From the NCBI GenBank assembly GCA_947447825.1, contig CANFLL010000003.1, positions 30,087 through 94,086 of the forward strand: 64,000 nucleotides of DNA, in the 5' to 3' direction. Below the pieces are notes generated by a model. The model saw only the letters and a program-made list of their open reading frames with translations. It had not been told where the DNA came from and did no database searches. The stretch is from Chitinophagaceae bacterium (GTDB lineage: Bacteria; Bacteroidota; Bacteroidia; Chitinophagales; Chitinophagaceae). How positions within the stretch are numbered: position 1 is the stretch's first letter; every line of letters begins with the position of its first letter. The translations under genes and the position numbers were made by a program. This document shows, one piece after another, positions 30,321 through 40,556 of the stretch.

Positions 30321-31361
30321 TTATCTACCATTTTTTCTAACCCAATCAGCGTACCTTTTATCCAATAATAAATGAGGCCATGTGCCATACCAAGCATATC
30401 CATTACGGCGTTCGTAACCTATTTCGGCAAGCGAATATTTTTTAATGCCATCCCTATCACAAAAGAATGGTTTATTGGTTTCTATTTCATAATACCTCGC
30501 CCAAATAGTAGAAGAAACATCTTCCACTAGCTTTTTATCTTTACCTTTTGGAGAGGTTGGGTCTGCTACTTTTTCTACTTTATAGCCTACAATCTTTACC
30601 TTATCTAACCAAGCACACGCAGCATTTACCGCATCTTTTATTTCTTGCTTGGGCGAGGGAATAGACATTAAGAACTCTACAATGCCTACTGTTTCTGCAC
30701 CACTAATAGACGGTAACTCGTAAGCCCTTGCTTTTGCCGGCTGAAGTGTTACTTCATTATATTGCTGACACCAAGCGGTAAGTTTTCCATCCACCCTAAT
30801 CTGTGTTTTCAAAATACAATCTACCCCCTTAGCAACCGCAACAGCGCATGGCTGTACCAATGAAGGATCAACTATATCTAAATCTAATTTTTTTAAAACA
30901 ACTGCTTGCAACACCCTCATTGCATTAATCATTGCATTATCGTTGAAGGTAATTTCGGCTCTGTACATCTTTTTATCAGGATAATACTGAGGCCATCCAC
31001 CATTATCGTATTGTGCTTTTAATAAATATCGAATACCGCTTTCTACCGCAGCCAAGTACTTCGGGTTATGGTATTGCTTATACGCTATTGCCAAGTACTT
31101 TATCTCTTTGGTAGTCGCTTCATTGTCGATTGTAGCATCTTCATCATTGTTCTGAGCTGCTATTTGTGCCTTTATATCTGCAGAAAACTCTGTGTCGTAT
31201 TTGATTCCTTTATCATTAAAATGTTTAGGCCATCCACCATAACTACGCTGAAACAACAGCATATTATCTGCTTTCAAATCTTGCGCATTTAGCTGCATCC
31301 CCCAGATGAAAGCTGCAATAATCAGTATATTCTTCATTACGTTTAAATTGATACTTTTCAT
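30321..31361 (-). CDS. PL10 pectate lyase (secreted)
   Basis: I use the ATG at 31361; a second ATG at 31337 (MKNILIIAAFIWGMQLNAQ) gives an equally good signal peptide, while a longer frame from 31400 does not. The PL10 pattern is clear: QRSYGGWPKHFNDKG, IKYLAIAYKQYHNPKYL, AQYDNGGWPQYYPD, YRAEITFNDNAMINAMRVLQ, CQQYNEVTLQPAKARAYELP and a C-terminal NGYAWYGTWPHLLL. PL10 enzymes cleave polygalacturonate by beta-elimination, usually with calcium. It starts a run of minus-strand pectin enzymes. Confidence 0.92.
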   Translation of the reverse strand: MKSINLNVMKNILIIAAFIWGMQLNAQDLKADNMLLFQRSYGGWPKHFNDKGIKYDTEFSADIKAQIAAQNNDEDATIDNEATTKEIKYLAIAYKQYHNPKYLAAVESGIRYLLKAQYDNGGWPQYYPDKKMYRAEITFNDNAMINAMRVLQAVVLKKLDLDIVDPSLVQPCAVAVAKGVDCILKTQIRVDGKLTAWCQQYNEVTLQPAKARAYELPSISGAETVGIVEFLMSIPSPKQEIKDAVNAACAWLDKVKIVGYKVEKVADPTSPKGKDKKLVEDVSSTIWARYYEIETNKPFFCDRDGIKKYSLAEIGYERRNGYAWYGTWPHLLLDKRYADWVRKNGR

Positions 31362-31491
31362 ATTGATTAATTGAATGCTTATTGAAGGAAATGTTACCAC
31401 AAAGAACAGTTTTAGGTAATAAGTATTAAGTTTCTAATAGAAAATACTCCTGTTATACTAAATCTAAGACCTAATACTTATTACGTAGTAC

Positions 31492-33429
31492 TTATTCTTT
31501 AACCACTTTAGTGCCAGCAGCTTCTAGTCGTATATAATCGTACATAATATCGGCATCTCTAACGCCCCCTTTCATGTGTAAACCAAAGGTTATTTTGTTT
31601 ATTCCTTTTTGCAGATATTCAGCAGGAAAGTTATACCTCAAATCGCCCCAAGCACCATGAATACCTTTTCTTATCATTGCATTAGATGGATAGGTAATAG
31701 ACTTTTCTGGTAATGGATTCACCGCATGTCCATTTACATCAACCGTAAGATTACCATTCCAAATGGCCGCATAAGCCACATAAACAGAGGCCTGAGAATT
31801 TGTTGTGGGAGCAGAAGATAAATTGAAGTTTACTTTCCATTCTGGATTAATTGTGTTGGTGGCAGGTTGCACAAAATTCCAATCAATGCTATCAATACTC
31901 TTACCCACCGTATAGTTTACATCATTAGGAAACTCTTTTGGATAATCCATAAACTTACCCCAGTTTTCATCAGGATAAGTGTTGCTTGTAAACCAATCTT
32001 TGCCATGCTTAAATTCCATTGCATTTCTATCAGGAACACCTATCTCCCAAACGGTTGGTGCCACCCTCGTTGGTTCCCAAACCACATTACCTATTTCGGT
32101 CGTTTTTTGTGGGGCAACATTCACCGCTTTTAGTTTAGAGAATGTGCCAGCAGCTTTATCGCCAAAGGCATAGATGTTGTAACCATCGGCAGCAATTACA
32201 TTAGGAATTAAAAAGTTACCATCCTTGTCTGTTTTCACCCAGAACTGATAGTTCTTAGCCCAGAATTGAAAGTCAGTAACATTCTTTGTAGATAAAGGCG
32301 TTGTTGCCACACCAATCCAAACATTGGCAGCAGAAATAGGATTATTGATGGTGGCATCTTTAATCACCAATTTACCCCTTATTGCACCACGATCTTTTGC
32401 CTTGGCATAAGACGGATTTGAGAACCAATCATAAGGCCATTTAGCTTGTTCTTGCTTTGTTTTTGCCAAAGCATCTCTCCATAACACATTATGAGAATCT
32501 AGCGTTGATGGGCTAGTTTTATTACAATAAATAAGGAACGGTCCATACACTTTCTGCCAGTTTTCATTTGGCGCAACTTCCATGTCGCCACCCATCCTGT
32601 AGTGTGTTCCTCCAAGCATATTTAAAAGAATAGCACTAGCATGGCACATCAATTCACGCTTCATAGGGCCACCATTATAATACTCTTTACTCGGTGTAGT
32701 CATCCATAATCCTATATGTTTTACAGAACTACTAAAACCCCAAGCATCGGTAACCCCAAAATCGGCACTATAATCATATTTGCATTCATATTGGTTATTA
32801 TAATCGCCTGAAATGATGCGAGTAACTTCCTTTGGTGCGCCAGGAACAGGCAATGATTTGTCCATTTCTGGTTGGGTAGGTAGTTTTTTATTTCGCAAAG
32901 AATCAACCGTCATCCAGTCAAAGATGGAACTAGGATAAATAACCATACGCCATTCACCTCCTGCATAATTAGGATAACTTGCCGGGTGTGTTAACGTTGC
33001 AGCAGCATAAAAACCTTCTGTTTCTTTTTGCATGGAGTAATAAATATCTACATCCATTGCCGCATGTTTTTCAGAACCATCCCAATGGGTGCTTAATTTT
33101 ATTTCAGCATATTCGCCATTATTAGTAGCTGGATCAACGGTTAGCGTATATGCACAGTTTGAAGGGTTTTCGTAAGCAGGCATATTCCAACTCCAATAAC
33201 CTTTTCCGCCCCTTATTCCTCCAGAGATTAAATTGGTTGAATTGTAGATGATACTATTTAATTCTGCATTAGACTTATTGATGGTTACTGCTACCGATGC
33301 ATTTTGGAGTGTTACCGTATTATCCTTTTCGGTAACGGTTACTTTATGGTCATTATTGGCAAAAACAATTGTCTGTAAACAAAGGATAAGTGCTAAAAAG
33401 AAAACAATTGACTTAATGTGGTGGCGCAT
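31492..33429 (-). CDS. PL4-type rhamnogalacturonan lyase (secreted)
   Basis: 645 residues. It has a signal peptide (SIVFFLALILCLQTIVFA). The N-terminal lyase domain shows GGIRGGKGYWSWNMP, LSTHWDGSEKHAAMDVDIYY, FYAAATLTHPASYP and VKHIGLWMTTPSKEYYNGGP. A middle fibronectin-type domain (AIRGKLVIKDATINNPISAA, then NYQFWVKTDKDGNFLIPNV) and a C-terminal CBM-like domain (WEIGVPDRNAMEF, MYDYIRLEA) complete the three-domain PL4 layout. The enzyme breaks the rhamnose-galacturonate backbone of rhamnogalacturonan I. Confidence 0.88.
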   Translation of the reverse strand: MRHHIKSIVFFLALILCLQTIVFANNDHKVTVTEKDNTVTLQNASVAVTINKSNAELNSIIYNSTNLISGGIRGGKGYWSWNMPAYENPSNCAYTLTVDPATNNGEYAEIKLSTHWDGSEKHAAMDVDIYYSMQKETEGFYAAATLTHPASYPNYAGGEWRMVIYPSSIFDWMTVDSLRNKKLPTQPEMDKSLPVPGAPKEVTRIISGDYNNQYECKYDYSADFGVTDAWGFSSSVKHIGLWMTTPSKEYYNGGPMKRELMCHASAILLNMLGGTHYRMGGDMEVAPNENWQKVYGPFLIYCNKTSPSTLDSHNVLWRDALAKTKQEQAKWPYDWFSNPSYAKAKDRGAIRGKLVIKDATINNPISAANVWIGVATTPLSTKNVTDFQFWAKNYQFWVKTDKDGNFLIPNVIAADGYNIYAFGDKAAGTFSKLKAVNVAPQKTTEIGNVVWEPTRVAPTVWEIGVPDRNAMEFKHGKDWFTSNTYPDENWGKFMDYPKEFPNDVNYTVGKSIDSIDWNFVQPATNTINPEWKVNFNLSSAPTTNSQASVYVAYAAIWNGNLTVDVNGHAVNPLPEKSITYPSNAMIRKGIHGAWGDLRYNFPAEYLQKGINKITFGLHMKGGVRDADIMYDYIRLEAAGTKVVKE

Positions 33430-33576
33430 GAGTGAATTAATTTATGATGAATGTTTAATGAAAACGTTTAACTTATTTATGTTCTGCAAAATGACTAATG
33501 GTTTATGATAATAGAAAAGTTAAGCCCTTTCTACTATCACAAACCATTTTGTATTTATAGTGTATCCCGTAGTTGA

Positions 33577-35709
33577 TTATTCTTTAGTAATTTTTTTTGT
33601 AATGATTCCATCTGTAAGTGTAGAAATTTTAACCCAATAATTACCTGCTGTTAAACCAGAAAGGTTAAGATGAGCTGTAGTTTCTCCAACAGAAACTTTA
33701 TAAGTAAGTACTATTTTTCCAGAAGCATCAACTACTGAAATCACCTTCATGTCAGTAGCCTTTATCTGTAATAATCCTTTAGTAGGATTGGGATAAAGGA
33801 GTTCATTCGAAGCAATGGCAAAACCAAACTTTACTTGTTTAACATCATAATAAACTATTCTGCCATCATTATCATGTTCCACCACTCTGTAATAGTTAGT
33901 GCCACGAGCAGGTGCAGCATCATTTATGGAATATGAATGACTCGCTGATTGAGAAACTGTTTTTAATAATTTGAAGTCATATCCATCAGATGAATGTTGT
34001 ACTTGGAAATAGGATACTGCATTATTGTTGCTAGTTTCCCAATTTACCAGAACCGATTGCCCAACCAGTTTTGCTGTATAGCTAACCAACGAAACAGGCA
34101 GAAGAGCTACTGGGGTTACTAAAACAGAAATCACGGTAGAAAACATGCTGCTGTCTTTTCCTACTACTGTAAAAGATATGCTATCCAATCCAATCAAACT
34201 GTCTTTTGGGGTGTATAACACAGTATGTCCATCTTGCTGCAACAAAGCATTACCTTTTGTTCCAGCATTTATGGTATAAACAGGATTTACATCAGAAAAT
34301 CCACCTGTTAAGCCGAGTAAATCAATGGTTAAAGGAGTACTAGTTGTAGTGACTTCATGAGGATCTGCTAACCAGTTTATGTAATGCTCTATCAATGTGA
34401 AGCTGTCAGCTGCCAATTTCATAGCATCATTTTTTGCAGGATCACTTCCTGTAGCTTTTTCCCAATAATCAGGCATACCATCATTATCTGTATCAACTTC
34501 TTTAACTCCAGCTTTTATCGTTCCATAGCCATTATTGCTCAATCCTGTTTGAGTTTGGCTAGTATATAAACCAGTTCCCGGCCCTGCTGTGCCAACACCT
34601 GTTCCAGTTGTGCCTTTGCCCAATGTGAGCATTTGACTTATAACTAATGAATCACTTTCATCGCGAGGCAAGGCTCCCACTTGAGAGATGGCTAATCTGT
34701 AGGCAGTTTGTGTATTATATATTGTTGCCTCTGTGGTATAAGAAGACCACGGTTTTGATAATGCTTTAAGGACAGCTCCAGCTTGATAAAGCTTAGGTAT
34801 TGTTTTGCCACCATCCAATATGCCATTTTTATTACTGTCCTTCAAATTTCCGGAGCAATAAAATGTTTGGTTAGAATCAATTTGAAACCATGTATTATCT
34901 GTAGACCCAGAGCCTGGCCCATGAATAAAATAGTTATTAATGATGTCATGTTTAAACTTGGTACTAGTGTGTGTTGTGTAGTAAGAAGAACAATTGTACA
35001 ATACATTATTTACATAAATTGTATTAACCTTTGCAAGTGGATTCCTATTGTGCGAGTTGGCAAATACATTATAAAACCAAGCCCATTTGCCATTAACACC
35101 TTCTGTATGTGCACCAAACTGTTGACCAGTAGGATTTGCATCTAAACAATTCTGAAAAGTGATACTATCTAAAGGATAAGTAGTATAATTAGTGGCAGCA
35201 ACCCCATCTACATTATTCCAAGGAGCAAATGCTATCGAACAATGATCCATTATTATTTGACGACCATCGGTTAAAGCAATTGCATCATCACCAGTACTAG
35301 CTGTTTCGCTTCCGGGGCGAACACGAATATGACGGCAAATAATGTTTTTTCTTCTATAAAAAGAAATCTCCCCACCCCTAAAACCGATGCCACCACCAGG
35401 GGCTGTTTGCCCTGCAATGGTTAAATTATTACTACAAGAAACTGCCGTTTTAAGGGTAATATAACCACTCACATCAAATACAATTATTCTATTCGATTTG
35501 CTAACCGCATCCCTAAATGAACCTTTACCTGTATCAGCCAAATTGGTTACGTGATAAACAGTGCCAGTTCTACCACCAGTAATATATTCACCAAAACCTA
35601 AAGCACCCGGAAAGGCTTTTACTTGTGCATTTGTATTATTGGGGATTATGGCGGTATTGAAAACTATCCATAAGACTACGGATAATCGTAAAAACTTATT
35701 ATTTTTCAT
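33577..35709 (-). CDS. PL1 pectate lyase with type IX secretion C-terminal domain
   Basis: 710 residues with an N-terminal signal peptide. The parallel beta-helix is marked by VKAFPGALGFGEYITGGR, VSGYITLKTAVSCSNNLTIA, ICRHIRVRPGSE and DHCSIAFAPWNNVDG. A calcium-type motif DTDNDGMPDYWEKATGSDP lies after it, followed by Ig-like sequence and the T9SS sorting domain LLYPNPTKGLLQIKATDM to NYWVKISTLTDG near the C-terminus. It should be secreted to, or anchored at, the cell surface and cut homogalacturonan outside the cell. Confidence 0.92.
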   Translation of the reverse strand: MKNNKFLRLSVVLWIVFNTAIIPNNTNAQVKAFPGALGFGEYITGGRTGTVYHVTNLADTGKGSFRDAVSKSNRIIVFDVSGYITLKTAVSCSNNLTIAGQTAPGGGIGFRGGEISFYRRKNIICRHIRVRPGSETASTGDDAIALTDGRQIIMDHCSIAFAPWNNVDGVAATNYTTYPLDSITFQNCLDANPTGQQFGAHTEGVNGKWAWFYNVFANSHNRNPLAKVNTIYVNNVLYNCSSYYTTHTSTKFKHDIINNYFIHGPGSGSTDNTWFQIDSNQTFYCSGNLKDSNKNGILDGGKTIPKLYQAGAVLKALSKPWSSYTTEATIYNTQTAYRLAISQVGALPRDESDSLVISQMLTLGKGTTGTGVGTAGPGTGLYTSQTQTGLSNNGYGTIKAGVKEVDTDNDGMPDYWEKATGSDPAKNDAMKLAADSFTLIEHYINWLADPHEVTTTSTPLTIDLLGLTGGFSDVNPVYTINAGTKGNALLQQDGHTVLYTPKDSLIGLDSISFTVVGKDSSMFSTVISVLVTPVALLPVSLVSYTAKLVGQSVLVNWETSNNNAVSYFQVQHSSDGYDFKLLKTVSQSASHSYSINDAAPARGTNYYRVVEHDNDGRIVYYDVKQVKFGFAIASNELLYPNPTKGLLQIKATDMKVISVVDASGKIVLTYKVSVGETTAHLNLSGLTAGNYWVKISTLTDGIITKKITKE

Positions 35710-35878
35710 CTAGCAATTTTTATCACATTTAAGACATTCAGTCATTAATCTGTAAAAATATTTGGATGACACTCCATAACTGTCATACTCCATACTGTTT
35801 AAAGAGTACTTATCGGTTAGGAAGATATTAACTCAGCCTTTTGGCTAACGTTATTTAACATATTGTTATTAGCAAATA

Positions 35879-37021
35879 TTATTTGAGTTTATACACTTCA
35901 CTCCCTGCCAATAAGAAACAACCTAAACCATAATCTTCAAAGTCGGGGGTTTTGTCGTAGCCCAAAGGTTGACCATCTTTTGGTTCCTTACCTGTTCCTT
36001 GCACCCATCCCAAAAAGCCGTTAGGGTGAACACATTCTTTTGTAACAGCATTCCAAGCTTTATACAAAGCAGGCGCATATTCATCGGCAGGCAATAAATG
36101 ATTGTTTATTCCGTAAGCAAAACCATACACAAACAAAGAGGTGCCAGTGAGCTCTTTACCACCAAAGTTTGAAGGATCTTTAAGGCTCACATTCCAATAG
36201 CCATCTTCTCTTTGCAATGGTAACAATGCTTTGCACATTGCCTTATAATCAGTTAAATACTCTTCATAATGACTATCTGTTTTAGGCAATTTATCAAGAA
36301 CCCTAACCAAAGCTGCCAATACCCAACCATTACCACGGCTCCAATAGCAATCTTTTCCGTTTGGCTCTTTATATGGCGGAACAAAATCTTTATCTCTCCA
36401 CCAAAGGTTGTCCGCAGAATTCAGTAAGCCTTTGCCACCATGAACATGCTTGGTATAGCTGTACATTTCGTAAGCTCTGTGCAAATAGTTGGTGTCTTTA
36501 AACTCCAATCCTAATTCTACAAACAGGGGCATTCCCATCTGGATGGCATCAATCCAGCTCCAGTCGTCTACTTTATTGGTAGCTAACATTCTACCCAAAC
36601 TTTCTTTAATGCTATCTAACATGTAGTCATTCTTTCTGCCCGTCAAAACATATAAATCATAATAAGTTTGGCCCGCACATTGGTTATCGGCATTGCGTGT
36701 TTTGTTGCCTGTATTCAATCCCCATTTATGCTTATCGCCCCAGCTTATGGCATAATCCAGAAACTTTTTCTTTTCCTGTTTATTGGTTTCTACAGATAGC
36801 AAAGCCATCAATCCTTCGTAATAAACACCACGAGTCCAGATATTACTTGGTCGGGTTTTAGTTGTTGTAATGGTATGACCAGGATCTGGCCAATGATTCA
36901 TAAAGTAGGCATTCGCTCTTTCCATTACTTCTAACACCTCTTTTTTATTAGGCTTTTGTTGTGCATTTACATTTAAAGAAAGTGCACACATCCATCCAAT
37001 AACTAAAACTATCCTATTCAT
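35879..37021 (-). CDS. GH105 unsaturated rhamnogalacturonyl hydrolase
   Basis: 380 residues with a signal peptide (VIGWMCALSLNVNA). The (alpha/alpha)6 fold of GH105 is seen in RGVYYEGLMALLSVE, NADNQCAGQTYYDLYVLTG, WSWIDAIQMGMPLFVELG (catalytic Asp), CYWSRGNGWVLAALVRVLD and ELTGTSLFVYGFAYGI. These enzymes remove the 4,5-unsaturated uronate left at the end of oligosaccharides by the PL1, PL4 and PL10 lyases, which are encoded just upstream. The predicted location is the periplasm. Confidence 0.92.
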   Translation of the reverse strand: MNRIVLVIGWMCALSLNVNAQQKPNKKEVLEVMERANAYFMNHWPDPGHTITTTKTRPSNIWTRGVYYEGLMALLSVETNKQEKKKFLDYAISWGDKHKWGLNTGNKTRNADNQCAGQTYYDLYVLTGRKNDYMLDSIKESLGRMLATNKVDDWSWIDAIQMGMPLFVELGLEFKDTNYLHRAYEMYSYTKHVHGGKGLLNSADNLWWRDKDFVPPYKEPNGKDCYWSRGNGWVLAALVRVLDKLPKTDSHYEEYLTDYKAMCKALLPLQREDGYWNVSLKDPSNFGGKELTGTSLFVYGFAYGINNHLLPADEYAPALYKAWNAVTKECVHPNGFLGWVQGTGKEPKDGQPLGYDKTPDFEDYGLGCFLLAGSEVYKLK

Positions 37022-37280
37022 ACTTGTTATTTTAAAACTGTTTTATATCGCCACTAAGACACTAATACTCAAAGAAGCACAAAGAAATAAGAAAAGAAGA
37101 TTCCTGTGTAATAAACCTATGCTTTTTGCTTCTTAATTAGTCAGCCATTTATAAACGATACTTTTATACTCTCCTCCTTTGCGAACTAAAAGTAAAACGC
37201 TTTTCTCTATCTGCTTCTTCCTTTCCTTCTTCTTCACGTAAAGCCTTTGCGTTCTTTGCGGTTAAATTACCCTCCACAAT

Positions 37281-38225
37281 CTACTTATTTATTCTTTTCA
37301 AAAAGCCATCTACATACTCCATCAACGGATTGAACCATGGATTAAAAAACCAAAAAGGGTGCGGTGTATCATCCATCGTATGTACTTCCGAATAAACATG
37401 CAAGGCATCTAGCTTCTTAATCAAATCATCCCTGCCTGCATGAAAACGTGGCAATGAACTATTTATAAACAGAAATGGAACAGCCAATTTATCAACATGT
37501 TCCAATGCCGATGCATCTTTCCAGTTTGTAGGATTCTGCTCATACGTTCCGCCCAACCATTGCGCTGCCACTGCACTCTCGGCAGATTCTGGATGATGGA
37601 AGGCTAATATGCCATCAATATCCACCACTGCATTTACCGTAGAAGTTGCCGCAAAGTTGCTCAAATTATCTTCAAAATAAGTTATGCCGTTAGTAGATCC
37701 TATTAAAGCTGCCAATTGTCCGCCGGCAGAAACACCTAAGGTTGCAATCTTATTTGAATCTATGCCATACGTTTTGGCATTAACTTTCATCCATTTGATG
37801 GCATCCTTCAAATCGTAAACTGCCGCAGGATAGGGTGCCTCTAACGACAACCTGTAATCGGCACTTACCGCCACAAATCCCCTGTTTGCCAATTCGGTAG
37901 CCATTGCTTCATTTTGAGATTTATCTCCTGAGCGCCATCCTCCACCAAATATTAATAATACCGCTTGTTTCCGTTTGCGTGTATCCTTCGGAAAATATAC
38001 ATCCAATGATAATTCCCTTTCTTTTATCTTTCTAAAAACAATATCCTTCTTAATAAGCACTGTTTTACTAGCCGATGGTGCTGCAATTGTTATGTAGGGA
38101 CGCTTTTTTTGTTCCTTAATGAATGTGCCATTAATGGTAAAACTAGTATCTCGTGGAATATCTTTTTGGGCAAAAGAAGAGAAGACTATCGAAATGAATA
38201 AGGCGATGACTACTGAATTTTTCAT
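37281..38225 (-). CDS. Alpha/beta hydrolase (BD-FAE/pectin acetylesterase-like)
   Basis: 314 residues with a signal peptide (VVIALFISIVFSSFA). The hydrolase core has the oxyanion motif LLIFGGGWRSGDK, VAVSADYRLSLEAPYPA, the nucleophile elbow TLGVSAGGQLAAL (Ser), FHHPESAESA and the terminal His in MDDTPHPFWFFNPW. This matches secreted carbohydrate esterases of the BD-FAE type. In this setting an acetyl or feruloyl ester on pectin is the likely substrate. The gene overlaps the GH43 gene by four bases (ATGA), so translation is coupled. Confidence 0.85.
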   Translation of the reverse strand: MKNSVVIALFISIVFSSFAQKDIPRDTSFTINGTFIKEQKKRPYITIAAPSASKTVLIKKDIVFRKIKERELSLDVYFPKDTRKRKQAVLLIFGGGWRSGDKSQNEAMATELANRGFVAVSADYRLSLEAPYPAAVYDLKDAIKWMKVNAKTYGIDSNKIATLGVSAGGQLAALIGSTNGITYFEDNLSNFAATSTVNAVVDIDGILAFHHPESAESAVAAQWLGGTYEQNPTNWKDASALEHVDKLAVPFLFINSSLPRFHAGRDDLIKKLDALHVYSEVHTMDDTPHPFWFFNPWFNPLMEYVDGFLKRINK

Positions 38226-39157
38226 TTAAACCACGTATTAAATTCTTCGGTAGAGATGGTGAAAACAGTACCATGACGTATTCCTTTTGGTAAGGAAATT
38301 TGAGAAGAAATGTCTGTCCAATTCTTTAAATCTGTTGAAGTTATTGCACCATAAGTGTGTTCGCGATACTTATCAAAATATACAATCCATTTGTCTTTCA
38401 TGTTTAATGCAGTAGGCCCTTCTGCCCAATACTTGCCTGTAATAGGTTCGCTAGGTGTAGAATATCCTTCTGTAAAACTCTTGCTAGTGGCTGTCCGTAG
38501 ATTCTTTTGAGCAACAGGAGAGATGGTTTCATCCTTTAAGAACATAAAATAATTCTTCTTGCCCAACACCTTAATGGTAGCATCAATTACATCGAAACCC
38601 TTATCATACAAAAGCTTGGTTTCAGAATAGGTTTTAAAGTCTTTAGTTGTTTTGTAATACATCCTTCCATTGTATTTGCTTTCTGGACGTTTGGTTTCTA
38701 AAAACTTACCCTTTACTGTACTCGACCAATAGAGCAAATATTCTTTTGAGTAAGGATCGTAGGTAATTTCTGGCGCCCATGCATTCAGTACGCTATCACT
38801 TACTTCGTTTTCCATAACAGGTAAAAACTGTTGTTCGCTCCAATGGGTAAGGTCTTTAGAAGATGCAATGCCAATGCCCTTATCATTCCAACTAACTGTC
38901 CACACCAAATGAAACAGCCCATCAGCTCCACGGGTAATACATGGATCGCGCATTAGTTTATCCTTTGCCACAACGGGTCTTAAAAAAGTACTGTCATTAT
39001 TCAATGCCTCATACTTCAATCCATCTTTACTAAAAGCATAATGCAGTCCATCCAAACCATTACCCTTAAAGTAGCAGAAAATATAAACGGAATCTGATTG
39101 GGCGTAGGTGTTAGCGATAAGTAAAAGGCAAACAAGCGATAAAAGTATTCTTTTCAT
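38222..39157 (-). CDS. GH43-family glycosidase (secreted)
   Basis: 311 residues with a signal peptide (RILLSLVCLLLIANTYAQ). Five-bladed propeller features: RDPCITRGADGLFHLVWTVS (catalytic base Asp), LTHWSEQQFLPV, LNAWAPEITYDPYSKEYLLY (second acidic residue) and YWAEGPTALNMKDKWIVYFD (acid Glu in the AEGP motif). GH43 proteins include arabinofuranosidases, xylosidases and galactosidases; arabinan or galactan side chains of pectin would fit. It is the first gene of the block; the esterase follows with overlap. Confidence 0.87.
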   Translation of the reverse strand: MKRILLSLVCLLLIANTYAQSDSVYIFCYFKGNGLDGLHYAFSKDGLKYEALNNDSTFLRPVVAKDKLMRDPCITRGADGLFHLVWTVSWNDKGIGIASSKDLTHWSEQQFLPVMENEVSDSVLNAWAPEITYDPYSKEYLLYWSSTVKGKFLETKRPESKYNGRMYYKTTKDFKTYSETKLLYDKGFDVIDATIKVLGKKNYFMFLKDETISPVAQKNLRTATSKSFTEGYSTPSEPITGKYWAEGPTALNMKDKWIVYFDKYREHTYGAITSTDLKNWTDISSQISLPKGIRHGTVFTISTEEFNTWFK

Positions 39158-39342
39158 TGAATTAATATTTAAAAGTTAATCGTGGGCGAATATCACACAA
39201 TGGTATTAATTTGAGGAATAAAATATGCTATGTACTCCCCCTAGTTGTTTAGAAATTGCCTCAACGACGGTAAGACTCAAAGAAGCACCGAGCGTTTATT
39301 TGAAGTGTACTTGGGTATATTTTAGTGATAAGAACAACGCTA

Positions 39343-39403
39343 TTCACCAATTATACTATATAATCGGAGAGTATGTTCACCAATTATATAGTATATTTGG
39401 TGA
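39343..39403 (+). promoter_or_regulatory. Paired TTCACCAATTATA operator-like sites
   Basis: TTCACCAATTATA occurs at 39343-39355 and 39376-39388 (33 bp apart). The second is part of an imperfect palindrome TTCACCAATTATATAGTATA to TTTGGTGA (39376-39403) that ends two bases before the ATPase start codon. The position suggests an operator overlapping the promoter. Confidence 0.5.
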
Positions 39404-39405
39404 TT

Positions 39406-40530
39406 ATGATAAAAAGGACACTAAAACCTCTTATAGGAGAAAAGTTTTTTAAAGGGAAAGCCATTATACTATTAGGCCCTAGGCAAGTAGGCAAAACAAC
39501 ATTGATAAATGAATTGCTAAAAGACAAAGAACATTTGTTTTTAGATGGAGACGACCCTACTGTAAGAGAGCTGCTAAACGGTGTAAACACAATTAAACTG
39601 AAGCAAATTATTGGAAAGAACACCATTGTTTTTATTGATGAGGCACAACGAATAAATGATATAGGCATTACCTTGAAGATTATTACCGACCAGTTTAAAG
39701 AGGTACAGCTATTTGTTAGTGGCTCTTCTGCTTTAGAAATAAATAACAAAACCCAAGAATCACTTACGGGTAGAAAATTTGAGTATAATTTATACCCAAT
39801 TAGTTGGCAAGAGTTTGAAGAAAATGTAGGTTATGTGGCGGCATCGCAACAATTGGAAAATCGCTTGATATATGGCATGTATCCAGATGTAATTAATAAT
39901 GTTGCTGATGAACATCAAATTTTGCAACAACTTACCACCAGCTATTTATATAAAGATGTCCTATCGCTTACGGGTATCAGAAAACCAGAGATATTAGAAA
40001 AACTATTACGGGCTTTGGCACTTCAACTAGGAAGTGAAGTATCTTATAATGAGCTTTCTAACTTGTTGGGGATCGATAAAAACACTGTTGTTAACTATAT
40101 AGATATTCTAGAAAAATCCTATATTGTATTTCAACTAAAAAGCTTTTCCAGCAACCAAAGAAATGAGATAAAGAATAACAGAAAGATTTATTTTTATGAT
40201 AATGGCATCCGAAATATGATTATTAATAACCTAAATCCTATCAGTTTACGAATGGACAAAGGGGCATTATGGGAGAACTTTTTAATTTCTGAAAGAATAA
40301 AAATTCATTCTTATCATCAACGATACACGAACTATTATTTCTGGCGTACCGTTCAAAAGCAAGAAATAGATTTTGTTGAGGAAAAGGACGGCAAGATTGA
40401 AGCGTATGAATTTAAATGGAAGAGTGGCGGCAGGAATAAGATACCAAAATTGTTTTTAGAAAAATATAATGCTACAGGAACAATTATAGACATTGAAAAT
40501 TTCAGAGATTTTGTTCTGTACCCTCAATAA
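39406..40530 (+). CDS. AAA_14 / DUF4143 ATPase
   Basis: I use the ATG at 39406 (MIKRTLKPLIGEKFFKGKAI); a longer frame from 39373 would run through the operator-like palindrome. Walker A is GPRQVGKTTLINELL and Walker B NTIVFIDEAQRI, with a sensor in LFVSGSSALEI. The C-terminal DUF4143 part (LSNLLGIDKNTVVNYIDILE, then KIYFYDNGIRNMII and QEIDFVEEKDGKIEAYEFKW) has a winged-helix and a nuclease-like fold. The family is very common in prokaryotes, often horizontally moved, and its function is unsettled. It marks the left end of the accessory island. Confidence 0.9.
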   Translation: MIKRTLKPLIGEKFFKGKAIILLGPRQVGKTTLINELLKDKEHLFLDGDDPTVRELLNGVNTIKLKQIIGKNTIVFIDEAQRINDIGITLKIITDQFKEVQLFVSGSSALEINNKTQESLTGRKFEYNLYPISWQEFEENVGYVAASQQLENRLIYGMYPDVINNVADEHQILQQLTTSYLYKDVLSLTGIRKPEILEKLLRALALQLGSEVSYNELSNLLGIDKNTVVNYIDILEKSYIVFQLKSFSSNQRNEIKNNRKIYFYDNGIRNMIINNLNPISLRMDKGALWENFLISERIKIHSYHQRYTNYYFWRTVQKQEIDFVEEKDGKIEAYEFKWKSGGRNKIPKLFLEKYNATGTIIDIENFRDFVLYPQ

Positions 40531-40556
40531 GTCTTTCAAGGGCAATCGCATATCAA

